In this document: positions 23,441-36,800 of the stretch, one piece after another | Layout of the letters: every line of letters starts with the position of its first letter | Numbering within the stretch: position 1 is the stretch's first letter | DNA from: Tubulanus polymorphus | Taxonomy: Eukaryota > Nemertea > Palaeonemertea > Tubulaniformes > Tubulanidae | DNA: 64,000 nucleotides | Assembly: GCF_964204645.1 (NCBI RefSeq) | Contig: NC_134031.1 | Coordinates: forward strand, 3,083,001 to 3,147,000 | Direction: 5' to 3' | Notes under the pieces: model-generated | What the model saw: the letters and a program-made list of their open reading frames with translations, nothing else | Database searches by the model: none | What the model was told of the DNA's origin: nothing | Translations under genes and position numbers: made by a program

Positions 23441-25530
23441 ACCTATGATAGACAAATCAAAGATTGGTTTCTTTCCTTAGATAACTGCAGAATTATCAAA
23501 TTCAAAATTCAAACTTACAAATTAAATTGTTCGCTCCAATCTGTAGTTCATTTATCCAGGGTTTTCTATCTACGGTTTAGGTTTTGCCTCCAGACTTCAA
23601 CATCAAACATAAAAGAAAGTAATGAAGATATGAATAGATGAATATTATCTGTTTCTGAAACCGATGAAAACAAAAAGACAAAAAGATGAAATAAAATTAC
23701 ACTGTTTTCACTGTTTCTGATGTCAATTCTTTATAAAATGGTTTAGCACATCTACAAATGAAAACAGAGTATTAAAATTGATACTGGATAAAAACAGAAT
23801 AAATTCATAAAAACGAGGAAAAATTCACTGAAGAATCATTTAAGAACAGATTAGGCCCACAGCACAGCAAGACCTAAGCCCGCGGTCTAGAAATATCAGT
23901 CAGATGACCGTCAGCTTGTTTTGCAGTATTGTTGGAACCGTAAAGCCGCGGCAATAATTTACTGAATGACATTTTTTTTTCTTCCTCTCCTAAGTTTTTT
24001 GACGAAACTCAAGTAAATTTGCCGCGGCAATATCAGAACCGGTCAAAAATCGGCAATTGGCCGAGGCATTCAAAAATTACTTCAAACACGCGTGTTTTGA
24101 GCCCCATATTCTAAATTCCTGGATCAGCCCTGGTCAGTAAATTCATCACTGGCCCTTTTTAGTCTTTCAACTTGTCTTGCTTGACTGATTTTCACCATGT
24201 GCGTCTAGATTCACCTCTGAAATATCATTTACCCGCAAAATCTAAGATGAAATATATTGCTCCATTCCAACTAATGTTACGAACACCTACCGAATATTGA
24301 AATACTGATTTCTGGGGTCTTAAAGGGGGCTGCCTTTGTTTGAAATTAGGCGAGGTTTTTGCTTTTCGCGTTAGCTGAGCTGCACGCCATTTTGATATTG
24401 ATATTGATAATGATATTTTGGTAGTGTCTCAGATAACCGCGCATGTCAAAATGTACAATGTCGGTATCGAGTTTCAATCGAGGTCGAATCCCGCCAGGGG
24501 AGATTCTCGTGCAGGTCTCAGAAATCACCGGTCCCCAGAATTACGAGCTCAGCGGAGTTACCTGTTATGCCAAACCAACATTCGTTATTCCAGATTTAAC
24601 AGTCGGTTCTCCGTTATAGTTAAACGCTCCAAAGGCCCCTGCGCTAAAACCACAGATAAACCTGGCCAAAACTACTGAAATTCATTTTTTGTGTCTTAAT
24701 TGCCGTTGAATAGCTACAGAATTCTGGTTTTTAGCTAGTTGGTGGAAAGCTTTTTTATAATCGGATGGCCTTACGTATGTCAGTTGTGGTTTGTGAAAAT
24801 ATCCGATCCTGAAACTGACCACAGACAGGTACTGACTAGTTTTAAGCATACGATGCTCGCTTTCCTGGGATACGGGGCATGCAAAAGTGCCCTTTTTATG
24901 ATTTAAGAATGCCTTTTTCGAAATCCTGGCTACGGACTTGGGGCAATTCACAACATGGGCGAGAAAGAAGCACAATTTTGCTCAAAGAGGCCGGGTTTCC
25001 AACGGTCCTTTTGAAAGAAGTTAAACATTAGTTTGTTTCAATGGGAAGTTGAGCTGCAATATGTCTTTTTCTAGGTGAACGTATTTGGAAAATGCTTCTT
25101 CTATAGGTCCTCGTTTTACTGGAAAGTACTTCTTTCTCGGTCAAAAAGTCCTTCCTTAAATTGCCGAAAAAGTCCGTGTTTTTTCAAAAGGTAAGTGAGT
25201 GATTTGCTATGCAGTACCGGACAGAGTTCGGGTGACGAAATTGACCACAAATTATATCCGATCCTACATGACTGACAATCAGATGCTAAATAAAAACAAA
25301 TTCCATTACACGGCTTGTGTTGTCTATTTTCAACCTCCGAAAAATGAACGATTAAACTACGGCTTGAATCGTACGCGCGTTGTGCTGTGTCTGGATAAGT
25401 GACTGGTTGCCTGTCCTGAAGACAGGCCGATAACCAGTCTACGATACCAAAATCATAAAGGGGAGTTCGTTCGAACGGACGAGCCCCTCGGGCTACGGGC
25501 TTTGTCTCATCTGTGAAAACGTGTGCCATC
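23441..25530. other. Intergenic, unexplained ORFs of low coding value
   Basis: The longest frame (minus strand, 25529-25116, 137 codons) overlaps other open frames, shows no domain, and runs next to a repeat-like GGGCTCAGTTGCTCAAAGTA junction. I see nothing to support a gene. Confidence 0.35.
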
Positions 25531-25897
25531 TAGGGCTCAGTTGCTCAAAGTAGCCAGTAGCCAGTAGACTGCATCTTAACCTTTGAACAAGCAATTCGCT
25601 TCATTTGGCCCCAATTGATATTATAACATTTCATATTCTGAATGTACATCCACTGTATAACTTATTATAATTTCTTCGTAAATGAAGATCTGATATATAT
25701 TGAATAACCGGATTCGGTTCCACAGCTTGAAATTAGTTCATTTTCGATGTTAAACTCGGATTCAAATCTTAACTCGGAACTAGGATTGGATCCTAGGCCC
25801 TCTGGTATCTGACTTTTGAGACTCATAAATTTCAGAATATGCTAGATTTACAATCACTAACTATCAAACAAAACACATATCAATTGAAATATTATTG

Positions 25898-25960
25898 CAG
25901 TCAGTTATTACATAGCATGTCATTAGTTAAACTAATGATATGCTATGTAATAACTGACTG
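25898..25960. repeat. 63-bp near-perfect palindrome
   Basis: CAGTCAGTTATTACATAGCA... reads the same on both strands apart from one mismatched pair and the centre (GTTAAAC). It has essentially no loop, so it would form a cruciform or a tight RNA hairpin. Function unknown. Confidence 0.9.
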
Positions 25961-26479
25961 TGTTGCTAACGTTTGCATAAACAGTTTCAAACACCATCGA
26001 TTTAATAGATCGGCGATGATGAAATACCATCAGGAATGAATGTTGATTTCAATCTTCACTGTTCTTTAAAAATTGGCTGCGTATGTTTTTGTGATAAAAC
26101 AGTTTAGGGCATATTGTAATCGGCGGTTCGCAAAGATTACAAGGAAGCTTCGGTGGTTCGAAATGGACTTCCTGTTTTCACGGCGATTCACGAATAACCG
26201 AAAGTATCATTAGAATATCAGCGTCGATTATAGCCAGTTCAGTTATTACCAATTTAAGCATCTACCCGCAAGCAATCGACTTAATTCTATTACCGAATTC
26301 AACACTACAGAAAGTAATAATGATTCATATTTGAAACTCCTACGCGTGTAACTGCCAACTCTAAGAGTCCTATTGACTACAGTAATTTCTCATCTAACGA
26401 CAACCCGTCCGCAATCAGCCAATTAGTCGAGCTACACACGAGATTGAGAGGCGCGAAGGCGTTCTGATTTTGCGCTGAC

Positions 26480-26588
26480 TTGTCATTCGGCGAACTCTTC
26501 GTCTCAGTATTCAGTATCAGAATTCACCAGCTGCGGGATAGTTCACCGAGTCGTTGGTCCATAATCGAATTGCGCTCGAGTTACAAAG
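26480..26588 (+). promoter_or_regulatory. Possible first (5' UTR) exon and promoter
   Basis: A locally GC-richer patch ends in ..GTTACAAAG followed by GTGAGA, a good donor at about 26,589. No ATG-initiated frame crosses it. It could be a non-coding first exon of the neuropeptide gene, whose coding exon starts exactly at an acceptor at 37,661, but an 11-kb intron is speculation. Confidence 0.2.
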
Positions 26589-26599
26589 GTGAGACTTGT

Positions 26600-28420
26600 T
26601 CTTCTTTTTTAAACGTTGAATTATCTTCGGTTGATCTCCATTTCATTTAAGGGTCTGTCAACAATAATCTCTTTTCACGGATCAATCTTTTTTCTCATGG
26701 AAATCACGGCAAAAATCTTTTCTAGCTTTTAGTTTTAAGTTAGAATAGTTAGAATAGGTCAAATCAACCGGGCAAATCAACTATTATGGTTTAAGTTAAC
26801 CCCTTATGGTTATAGTTAATATCATCCTCTTGGTAGTCCTGACAGGCTGGTCATTATTCCAACAAGAATGAAGGTCACTAAAAACGGAGCAAATTTTAAG
26901 GGGAACTTTCCAAATCAAAATTAACCAAAATTGTAAATATCGCAATTAAACCAATGGTTGAGAAATGACATAAGAATGAATTGTGAAATGTTTCCTTTTT
27001 AATACGCAAGAAATATTTCAAGAAAAATGAAAGGTAAGATCAAAATATGAGCGACTTCAAAAGTCTGTAATTTCAGAATTCTGCGGCTATTCTGTAGTAT
27101 GGTGGCAGATTTGGGCAAACGCAAACGTAAACTTCCTGTTATTCAAATGAATATTCAATGAATCGAATAAAAGCGAACTTTCTCTAAAAATTTATTTTCG
27201 TCGGCTGAAACAATGCCTTTCTAGTTAGAATCTCAGAAATCCGTTGGGCGATTGCGCAGCCAGGAAAAAGACTAAATTTTGTATTAAAAGATAATCGGTT
27301 TTAGCGTGCTAATTCAAAGATTTTCCTTTCGATTGCGGCGTTCCTTAATATCATGAATTTTACGTCATGGCCTCTAATCATACGGCGGCTATATAATTTC
27401 ATATATTGATATTTGATATTTAAGTGACGCACGTTCCATCAAAATGTGCACTCAATAATATTCAAATCAATTGAAACCTTTTGATAACCGCGGTGTCAGT
27501 TAACAAATCAAACGAAACCGTCTATTCAACTCAGCGGTGATGGCATTCCTTTGAGGTCGTGAATTTTGCAGCAGTGTAATTTTACAGCACTTTACACTTT
27601 CCACGTGCGCCAGACAAACTGTTTAATCGTTTGACTGTAAATCGGTAGATATTTAAGTGATTTATCAAGTAAATACTGCATACGACGATTTGCACTTCTA
27701 TTAAAAGCGTCGTCTCCCGATTGAGGTTAACTCTCGGGCACATTACAACCGCTATTGGTTCGAATCCCATTAATTTTTCAAATTCTTTCGCTAATCTATA
27801 AGTGCGCGCAAATGACGAGATATCGACAAATCTGAATTGGCTCCTTACACCCAACCCCGATGCGATAAGATTCACTTAAGAATGAATTTCCTGGTCATTC
27901 TACGAAGTGACACATGTGCATATAGATTGTGTTGTTGATGGTTAGAGCGGCTGCTACTGAGGTAGACTTGGTTTTCAAAATGCCAATTAAGTTGTTCTCC
28001 AGTACCATTCGAAATGTCAAAAAACGCTCCTAAAAGTTAGTTATCTGTTCATATATATCATTCTATTAGAAACATCGAAATATTCTAATCTACACTGAAA
28101 ATGTTTGGACAAATTTGAAACACTAATGAACATGTTTCGGGCACATGATTAAGCCCTATTTCGTTCATTTTAAGGGTGCAGATAGGCTCGACGAGATATA
28201 TCTATAAATTACTTACTCCCAACAAAAAAGTAAACCATGTATCAATGGGACAGGACACTATCTCAAGCGTCTAAAATGTTTACCGGTTTAGTATGATAAA
28301 TGAAGGCTTAAAAGAATTCGGTCAGCTGGTATAAAACTAAAATGCATCCTCTGTCGTATTTGTGTCTACTTCAATCATCGAAAGGTTATGAGGCGTGTTG
28401 TTGTTGCCAGGAAATTGCGT
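26600..28420. other. Intergenic, no gene recognised
   Basis: AT-rich; no supported ORF, repeat array or RNA. Confidence 0.4.
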
Positions 28421-28427
28421 GAAAAAT

Positions 28428-28795
28428 TTAATTAGAGTTGACCCGTAGTTCGGCATTTGCGGCATTCTTAGTTTTTGTTGTCGGGACAGGAAATTGAGAG
28501 TTAATTATCTTCGGCTCAAGACTCCTGTAAACCGAAGTTTGTCCTAGAAATCTCCTAATCTTACGAGACGTCGATTCTCCGCGCAATTCGGAAAAGCGCC
28601 GTAGAAAGAACACGAAACCTTTTATCGACGCTTTGTAAAAATTACGTATTACATCGTTGAATATCTTGTCGACGGCGAAAAACCCAACGACAATAATGAA
28701 ATAATTGGGTAAGAAAATAAACGAACATGATATCAGGATTCGACGCCACTCTCGGTGAAAAGTGCCAATCGAAAACAGAGACCAGAAACCCGTTT
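28428..28795 (-). pseudogene. Start-less ORF with a membrane-helix-like segment
   Basis: A frame of about 120 codons runs on the minus strand from a TAA near 28,797 to the TAA at 28,428. It lacks an upstream ATG. It contains a hydrophobic stretch (ILISCSFIFLPNYFIIVVGF) followed by a basic region (RRFSELRGESTSRKIRR). Other frames on the same strand are open in parts, so this may be a frameshifted gene remnant or one exon of a gene I cannot assemble. I do not recognise it. It lies next to dispersed repeat A copy 2. Confidence 0.25.
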
Positions 28796-28819
28796 AGCAC
28801 CAATAGTGATGACGTAGTT

Positions 28820-29040
28820 CTCATTCATAACACACAACCATTAGAATTCATTATCATAAAGACATCGAAATGCAATCAATAGAAAATAGAGAAAAAATCA
28901 TGGCATTTTAATCAATCAAAAGCTAGACACCAATAATACTCAATTTCTATTGTAGTTTGAAACGCCAATACTTATGACGTAGTGCACATCGATGCACACG
29001 TGCCCTTTAAATAACGCGTAGTAGTTACGTAGCAGTGTAT
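28820..29040. repeat. Dispersed repeat A, copy 2
   Basis: ATGACGTAGTGCACATCGAT followed by ..TAAATAACGCG, as in copy 1 (5.49-5.55 kb). Confidence 0.55.
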
Positions 29041-29138
29041 AAAAACATTGTTGAAACAGTTTTTTCACGGAGTGAAAAAAGAATCGAGGTTCGTTTTAGT
29101 ACATTACGTAGTAGGAAGTTGAGGACTTTAAGTCCGCG

Positions 29139-29756
29139 TTATGGAAATTCATAATTGCCAATAATGCTTCTTAGCTCCTGCAGCAACCGAGAGAAATGAC
29201 ACTTTATGGTTGAAACGTCATTAGACGACGATAAATCAACGAAAACCCGATAAGCCATACAACCATATTCAATAAGAGAAATGTCAGCTAGTTTCCTGAT
29301 CTTCAGAGATTTATAACCGCTGACTCGGTGGGTGAAGAAAGTTTTTCTAAAGCAAAACCCGACGGCTCCGAAATGAAATCTCGCGAAATCAGCTACAGCG
29401 TAATCTGACAATTTAAAGTTAATTCTATGTCGTCATTTCCGCTTGATCGGCCCGACGATACGAATTGATGAGTTTTCGTATAGACCGTCGAAGAAATCGA
29501 ATTCAAATCGCATGACATCCGTTAATGGCGTCAGTTGAGATTGTGCCCGCCGCTGCGCGCCGTAGAGTCGGCCGTAACCGGATTTTACGCTCGAAGAATG
29601 ATAAAGCACCGAAAGGTCGCGGCTACTGGCACACGCTACTTTCTGTGCCAGCGTCATCGATATATTTTCACGCGACGGCAAATACGAAGAAAAAAAACAT
29701 GAGAAATAATAATCTGATTTGATAAGAAACGTGCGTCCACTATCTGCGGGTCTCAA
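29139..29756 (-). other. Two consecutive unassigned minus-strand ORFs
   Basis: Frames 29756-29433 and 29411-29139 are open one after the other (107 and 90 codons, GTG or ATG starts). The second contains IRKLADISLIEYGCMAYRVF. No domain is recognised. With 28428-28795 they could be pieces of one degenerate gene. Confidence 0.2.
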
Positions 29757-29759
29757 GAC

Positions 29760-30890
29760 TCGTCAAATCATATTGTGATAAACGTGCTGAATTAGCTTCA
29801 TAATGACGTCATAAGTGACTAATGTTCGCTGTAAATAGAAGTCCACTGTCGGATACAGTCGATTTTATCTGCTTATATCATTGTGTTAAGTACGTTGTGA
29901 AATCAACGCCATCAAGATTAGGGGGCATCTTCTTCAAGTGAAACAGTAAATTCCGCCCGACTCAGATCCGATCAACTCGGATGTTTTTTGAAATACTTTT
30001 TTGTGACATTCGATATGAAATATATACATAACATCCAACTCGGATATTATTCATTCCAATTACGATTAAAATTACAATTTACAGTTCCAATAGATCCGAC
30101 TAGATCCGAAAGTCTATTGTATTTGAGTTTTATAAGCATTAACTGACTTACATGTCCGATCAATAAATTCCATACCGAGAGTTCAGCTCGGGGTAGAGCA
30201 AAATTCTCATCAAGTTTTTGACTTTTTCGCTCAAACCGTTTTGTGCAAATGGTGAATTCATTACGACCATCTATATTTCGTTGTCGTTGGGGTAGGCCTA
30301 TGGTTGACCGCGCCCATTTGATTTGGATCGCATTAACCTGGGGTTAAGTTCCGAACGTGAAAAGTACTGGGTCCCGTTTCACGAACAAGTTTAAAAGCTA
30401 AAATGGTTAGGTCTGAATTGTTGTCGACATTGAAAACACGTAGCAAACAGAGGCATCTAAATTAGAAATTGAATACTTTTTGAAAAATAAAACTTGGCCG
30501 TGACTACTGTTTTTGTAAATCTCGATGGATTTGAGCTTGCCGCGGCGCGCGGAGGTAACATCCTCCGCGTCTGGTGAGGTGTCTATTTCTGTTAGTCGTA
30601 ATTAACTTACGAATGAAAAATAGTTATCATAAAATGTCAAAACGTCTGAGTATAATTGAGTTTTCTCTTCGGGGACTACAATTAGGCGCCGTCGCTGTAA
30701 AGCACAGCACTCGTAATTCATCTTCGCACTCAAAAACTAAGGCAAGATGAGCAGAGCGCAATATACGAGTTTGTGCGGATAATGTAATTAGCCCAGGTCG
30801 CTCGTGTCCGATTTTATTATGTTTTTTTTTTTTAAGAGAAATGGTTTAATTACAGATGGAGAAAGGTTAGATAGAAGTTTGGTACACGCG
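29760..30890. other. Intergenic, with a GGGTCCCGTTTCACGAAC repeat edge
   Basis: At 30.37-30.45 kb a segment (CGAACAAGTTTAAAAGCTAA, then AAATGGTTAGGTCTGAATTG) resembles one at 42.73-42.79 kb. This is a dispersed repeat. No gene recognised. Confidence 0.4.
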
Positions 30891-30894
30891 GTGT

Positions 30895-31170
30895 GCTGGG
30901 GAATCTAGGTCCGCGTGGTCTGTGATGGAAACTGGGTCCACGTGGTCTGGTATGGAAACTGGGTCCGCGTTCTTGGTTGGTTAGAAACTGGGTCAAGCGG
31001 GGTGGTTAGTAGCTGGGTCTTCGCGGGTTGGAAGGGTGGATGGAAACTAGGTCCACGCGTGTGTGCGATAAAAGCTGGGTTTACACTGTGTTGCGACGGG
31101 GTCCATGTGGTGTGCGGTCAAAACTGGGTCCATGTAGCCGGGTGGTTGGAAACTAGGTCCACGTGGGTCG
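30895..31170. repeat. Degenerate minisatellite (GGAAACTGGGTCC)
   Basis: Roughly ten irregular units built on GGTCCACGTGGTCTGGTATG and GAAACTGGGTCC, spaced about 25-35 bp. It ends in a short GACCAAATG run at 31.19-31.23 kb. Confidence 0.8.
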
Positions 31171-31239
31171 AGCATTCTGCGGGATAAGATAGACCAAATG
31201 GACCAAATGGACCAGCTGAACCAAATGATCTCTATAATA

Positions 31240-33700
31240 GTACTGATAGTAAGGCCTTCGTCGTCGTGTAAGAGTAGGAAATTTTGCCATTTCAATTACA
31301 TGTAGCTGGAAAACGATTGAAAATAGTGCAACAAACAATTCCGATGACGGCGTCATAATACAGGAATGGTTGTTTTTTCTTCAGATGATCTTAACACGTA
31401 AGTGCCTTCTACGTGAGATTTCATCACGCCCATGACTGCTGAATTGATAACTGACGCTTATCTAGGCTTTCCACTGCGTTACCTTTCGTTGTGACACAAA
31501 CCGCCGTAAATGCCTCGCGATAAGTCGATTATGAGAGGTGTTTACGATAAGGAAAAGGCATGAAATGTCCGCGCTCTCGTAAACAGACAGAACTCGCCGG
31601 GGATAGTGCGATATTTAGCGACCAGCAGCATTCATAGCGGGATACTTTTCGTTAATGAGTTATCTGAAGACGATGCGTCGTGGCCATTTCGTGGCCCTCG
31701 CACGTCCCGCTGTCTCGTCTCGAGAATAATGACGTAATTGGACCATACGTTAAATGTCGTCGGTTGGTTTTTGATCTAGAGATAGGGATTATTCACCTTA
31801 TTCAAGTATAGGAAGATTGCGTTTGATTTGTTTTGATGTCCCTTACAAACCCACCTGACCTGCCGGTAGCAAACAGAAGGTTTGATTCCGAAATAAGAAA
31901 GCGCCCCATGTAATCGGTGAAATTTTTCGTTTAAACTATCATAAGAGGGGGAATGATGACATCCAACGTTGAACCTGGTACTGAATAGTCTAAAGCTGCA
32001 CGAATTTAGAATACACTGAAGATTGAAAACCCCTTTTAGAAGATAATAAAATACGCTAGTTTTGTCACATGTATATGCATATAAAACAAACTAAACAATT
32101 CGGCCCGACTTATGAAAAAGATAGTTTGGCGTATAGCAACCCATCGATGCTTAGGCGGTTAGAAATAATTATGCAACGGGTGTATTTTTGTTCATTATAC
32201 AAATAATCTACATTTTCTAAGCACGTGCTACCGATCAGCAACATCTGACTATTGACGGCTTTGACGCAATGGAAGGTATCAGATATCTGTGATCTGATTA
32301 ACAGTTATCGACAAGTTATGCGGTCGTTTCACTGGACGTGAACTTTTTCATCTCAGGTCTAGCCGTTCGGTTACCCATGGACGAATATCGGTTTATACGT
32401 AAACTGGAGTTAATAAGTGCACGGGTGAACGAACGGTCGAGAATATATTTCTTATCTTAAAAGCATCGATATTTTAGAAGGCTCGCGATATCAACCATCG
32501 ACTCGATTTGTCAAAGTTCCCATCAATTCTTGGCGAGATCGTTCAGTTTATCTAAGGGTCCACGTGTACTAGCGGTCGGGCAGTTTACTTTGTGAGTCAG
32601 ATCGGGAGTATTTCTGGATTGGAAATAAAAAAATCACGACGTATGGAAATGTATTCCTAATCAAACGTGATTTCATTCGTGGAATCGATTCGAAAAAAAA
32701 ATCTCGAAAACTTTATTTCGTCTTACAATCGATCGAGATGGAAAATTCGTCGTAGATCGTTAATTCCTTTCGAAATAAATTGAAAACGTCAGCTCAAATT
32801 CACCAATTAAACATTTTGACAGTCTGGCCATCATCAGCGACCTGACTCGATCTTTATAAATCGGGCAAACCGCCTGTAATCATTTCTGCGAAGGTGCACA
32901 CCCTGTTTCTCAATTCTCGTGTAGGAAGAAATTGCGCGGCCACGTGAAAATCGTCTTTCACGAAACGTGAAATTCGGTCGTTTGAAGCCGGTTTAATCGT
33001 GGACTCCGAGAGTCCATGATTTAATGAATCGTGCGGGGACTGTACATATTTCCAGCGCGTGTGACGTATCTACACCTCGGGCGCGTTTAGAAATTACGAT
33101 GAAATATGAACAACATGGTACATGCGTGATATACATGAGTTCTTCCAATCATCCTATCTTCAACTTCAGCATTTAGCCGATGGTGTTATGATGAAAGATA
33201 TATGTAATGTAGTTTTATATGCGAGAACGAATACAGCACGAAGGATTGGCTGAATTATTAAAAAAACAATAATAATTGTCGGCGCCCCCGAGTACAATTC
33301 AGTCGCGATATTTTCTTACAGAAAGCCTATAAAAATATCAATGAAACGTCGGCGAACAAACACTTTCAATCATTATGTTACAACCTTCTGAGAAGAGAGC
33401 TCTAACATCTCTGTTGTCTAACATAGCTGTTAAGTAGTCTCTCCTCCTCACGAAGACTCTCACGTTTGAATTCGTAAAGCGTAGAAGAATTACTATCGTT
33501 GTTTCCTATAGAGATTCGGTTGCAGTTGAAAAAGCAGTTACGTAGTAACAAGGTTATATTATGTATGTAACAAGAAAACTAACTTGAAAGTTTATTGACT
33601 CCTTGAAAATAACACATGAATCGCTGAATGTTGTCTGCAATAAATGATATTATAATAGAAATTGTATAATATTAAGGATCAATGAGCTATATATTTTGGA
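31240..33700. other. Intergenic, few repeats, no gene
   Basis: Fewer obvious repeats than neighbouring stretches and slightly higher GC in places. No coding signal seen. Regulatory DNA is possible but not shown. Confidence 0.3.
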
Positions 33701-33709
33701 TTTGAATAT

Positions 33710-33875
33710 ATCGATAATTGAATTGAATTGCCCGGCAACCAGTCTAACCCGGCAATATTGATCATCAAAAATAGAATAAGATTCATGAAACATGTTTAAT
33801 TAAAGAAATAATACAAATATTTCTGACGTAGTGCACATCGACTCGCACAGAACTCCGACGCAAGTATCATTTTAT
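33710..33875. repeat. Dispersed repeat A, copy 3
   Basis: CAACCAGTCTAACCCGGCAA, then TTCTGACGTAGTGCACATCG, in the same order as copy 1. Confidence 0.55.
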
Positions 33876-33879
33876 ATAA

Positions 33880-36800
33880 ACATTATTGTATCGGTTCTTA
33901 TGGCGTCAGAAAATGTATTACGTCCTTTTTTCTATGTCTTTCTCATATAACATTTTTTTCTTACGTTTGCATGCTCGAAGACATGTGTATACCTTCCTTG
34001 TGCAGAGAACGTGCCAATTTCAGAAAGAAATAGCATCGAATTAGCCGGGCTAAAGCAAGACACGCGGGGTGTGTTAGTACAGATAAGGCTCGGCTTTATA
34101 CTCGATTTGACACTGTTACGTTCGTTCGTCTTGCTACTACGTGCCTTTTCACAATATTGTCTTCGTCTCAACCGTCGTCAGATCGAGAAACTTTACGACT
34201 GAGATACTTGATCAAGAGGCATAAATCTTACCAGTCGTTTCGACAAGACACGGCGGAGGAAACAAAGAGATGCAATAGCTCCGATTTTCTTCGATTGTAA
34301 TGTCTCTGATAATGTGAGGGATTCAGACATGAATCGCTAAAGCTAATTAAACTAAAAGGTATATTTGAAATAAACGGGGTGATTCCGAAGTGTATCAGTC
34401 GCACCATTATGAACATAAAAGCCGGGCTAATACGACAATCAAGTAATTAGTTTTGAAAATCAATTCGTGCTGTGAATCAGATTTTCGAAAATAGATACGA
34501 ATCGCGTCCTTCGCTTTAATAGCGATCATCACTGTACGGATTGATTTGTAATATTCTAGGGATTGCGGGATTGTGTACGAACGCTGAGTGGTTTCATCGT
34601 GGTTTTATTAGAAAGGCCGTTTCATCGTAGATTGTAGATTTAATTTGAATTTTATCGCGCCCGAAGCGGCTAATTTCTCACTCTCAGTTTTATGAAATGA
34701 TCACCATTCGACGTACGTTTGCCGTATCCTTTCTAAATTGAACTTAATGAACGTGGTAAAATTTATAACCTGGTGCGATATCGATGAACCCGCGAATCAT
34801 ACTATCCACCAATATTGGACGTATGTCATCCACACATAAATCTTTTGAATCTTCGGGGATGGCTCCAGAATACCCTAGTGGCACTTGTACTACAAGTCCA
34901 TGAAATGTTTTGGGGGCCCTTTTTAATTTTGTCCAACAAAATTATTGGTGCATTTCATTGTGCCAGTGCGCCTAATATCGCCTTTTTGGATATCGAAGTG
35001 CCCTTTTGGGATGTGATAAGTTCTTCAAAATTAGCTCCTTGATCCGCCCACGGTCGTGATCGCAGAAACTGCATCCATTTTCATGTAATGAAAAAGAGAC
35101 CCTCTGAAAAGTTCTCCGTTATTTAATAACTTTCCGCTTTTTTGCTATTATAAAAATCCTTGCAGCGGTTATCGACCACAGAATTGCAATATGCAATGTT
35201 TCACATTCTCAAACCTGAAGTATAGTCTTATCCGTCGACAGTGCGATCAATGACCAAGCCCTTTCTTTTCTTTCGGATTGCAAACATTATGGAAGCAATT
35301 AGCCGATTGCATTTTATGGCGTTGCTTATACGAACGTTACTATCGACGGCTTAAAAACAAAGCACGTATACAGAACTGAAAACCGCATTGATCTCGCCTC
35401 ATCTGGCCGCCGCAATTCTGTAATTAAACGACGTTGCATCGAATGGGAAAAAGATTCGCAGTGACCGCTCACCGCTGCACGCATACCACGTCCATCCTCG
35501 TGTCCTAATGACGAATTGAACGCCGTGGGCAAGAAGCCATTATCACAGCGAGCGGTTTTGGTTATCATATCCACGAGTTTTCAGAACGCGTGGTCAAACG
35601 TGAGAAAGTGGGATAAAAGGCTTATGTGTTTCATACAATTATCATCCTACGCACGTTAGCTTCTTCGTTTCTTGGTAAGGATGTCATGGGTTCCTCGAAG
35701 GGACATGTTTAGCGGTCTCAATAACTCAGCGGGGTGAGGCATGATGCTGTTGCTTTCACTATCGGTGTTGAGTGACAAGCGGCGGGTTTTAGTCCTGCTG
35801 CTTACAGTGTGCGGGCAGCTCGTCAAAGGCCGTCGTCCCATCCTAGGGTTAAATCGACAATCTTATAGGGTCAGTCTTGTGAAACCAAGAAGTTGAACGG
35901 TTATCCGGATCTGATTCAGGCGGAGTCTACTGTAAAACAAACCAAAATGTTGAACTATGATAATCTTTCCAGCCTTGATGAATATTCACGGAACTTACGA
36001 TGCTTCTGAATAGTGAAAACACTTTTGAACAGATGGATTTGGATTCATATTCGCAACTCGGAAACCAGTTATATCGACCCATATGGTTTCGCAGAATTCC
36101 TCTGCTATAGACTAACGATAATATAAATTCTAAATTAATGCCAGTCGTATGTGAATATTCACATTTATATCGTCTGTCGGAAGCTTCTAAAGATCAAATA
36201 ACCGTTCAAGTTTGCCGATAAGGTCGGTTTCCTGGCCTACTGCATATTACAACGGAAGTTGATCTTAATGAAACGTAAACAATATGGCGTCAGGTATGTA
36301 CCGATATCGAGGCCGTCGGACGATTATAATAGAAACGACGAAGTTTTCACTCAACGAAAGTCCGATAAACAGGTCGTTTGTGAAACGGGCTTCTGATGCC
36401 AGAATTTGTAAATTTTCATATCATTTTTGCTGGTTTGCCATGTATGGCAAATTTCCAAAACCGACGATAAAACAAACTGACGTCACACGTGCGCCATCCC
36501 CAAGCAAGTTATATATTAAGCCGTCAGAAAGACGAAGACGCGATTTTTTTATGAAAACTCATTTTTTGCCAGTTAATACCGAGTTGTTCTGTATTGTTTA
36601 TCCACTGGGAGTAAAAAGCCCATCAGTTACGGATTTGACCTAAGAGTTAATTGCCACTTAGTTTCTACGAACAACGAGTCTGTCTTAAAAAATGACCAAA
36701 ACTATATTGCATTATAGTTTACTCGCAATCTACTAGACCGAGTTATATTTGCCGTGATAACGCGTCCCACACGTCTTTTTATGTCGTTAATGCGGTAGCG

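Noticed and set aside
25116-25529. 137-codon minus-strand ORF
   Set aside because: No domain, no splice context, overlapping open frames on the other strand, and repeat-like edges.
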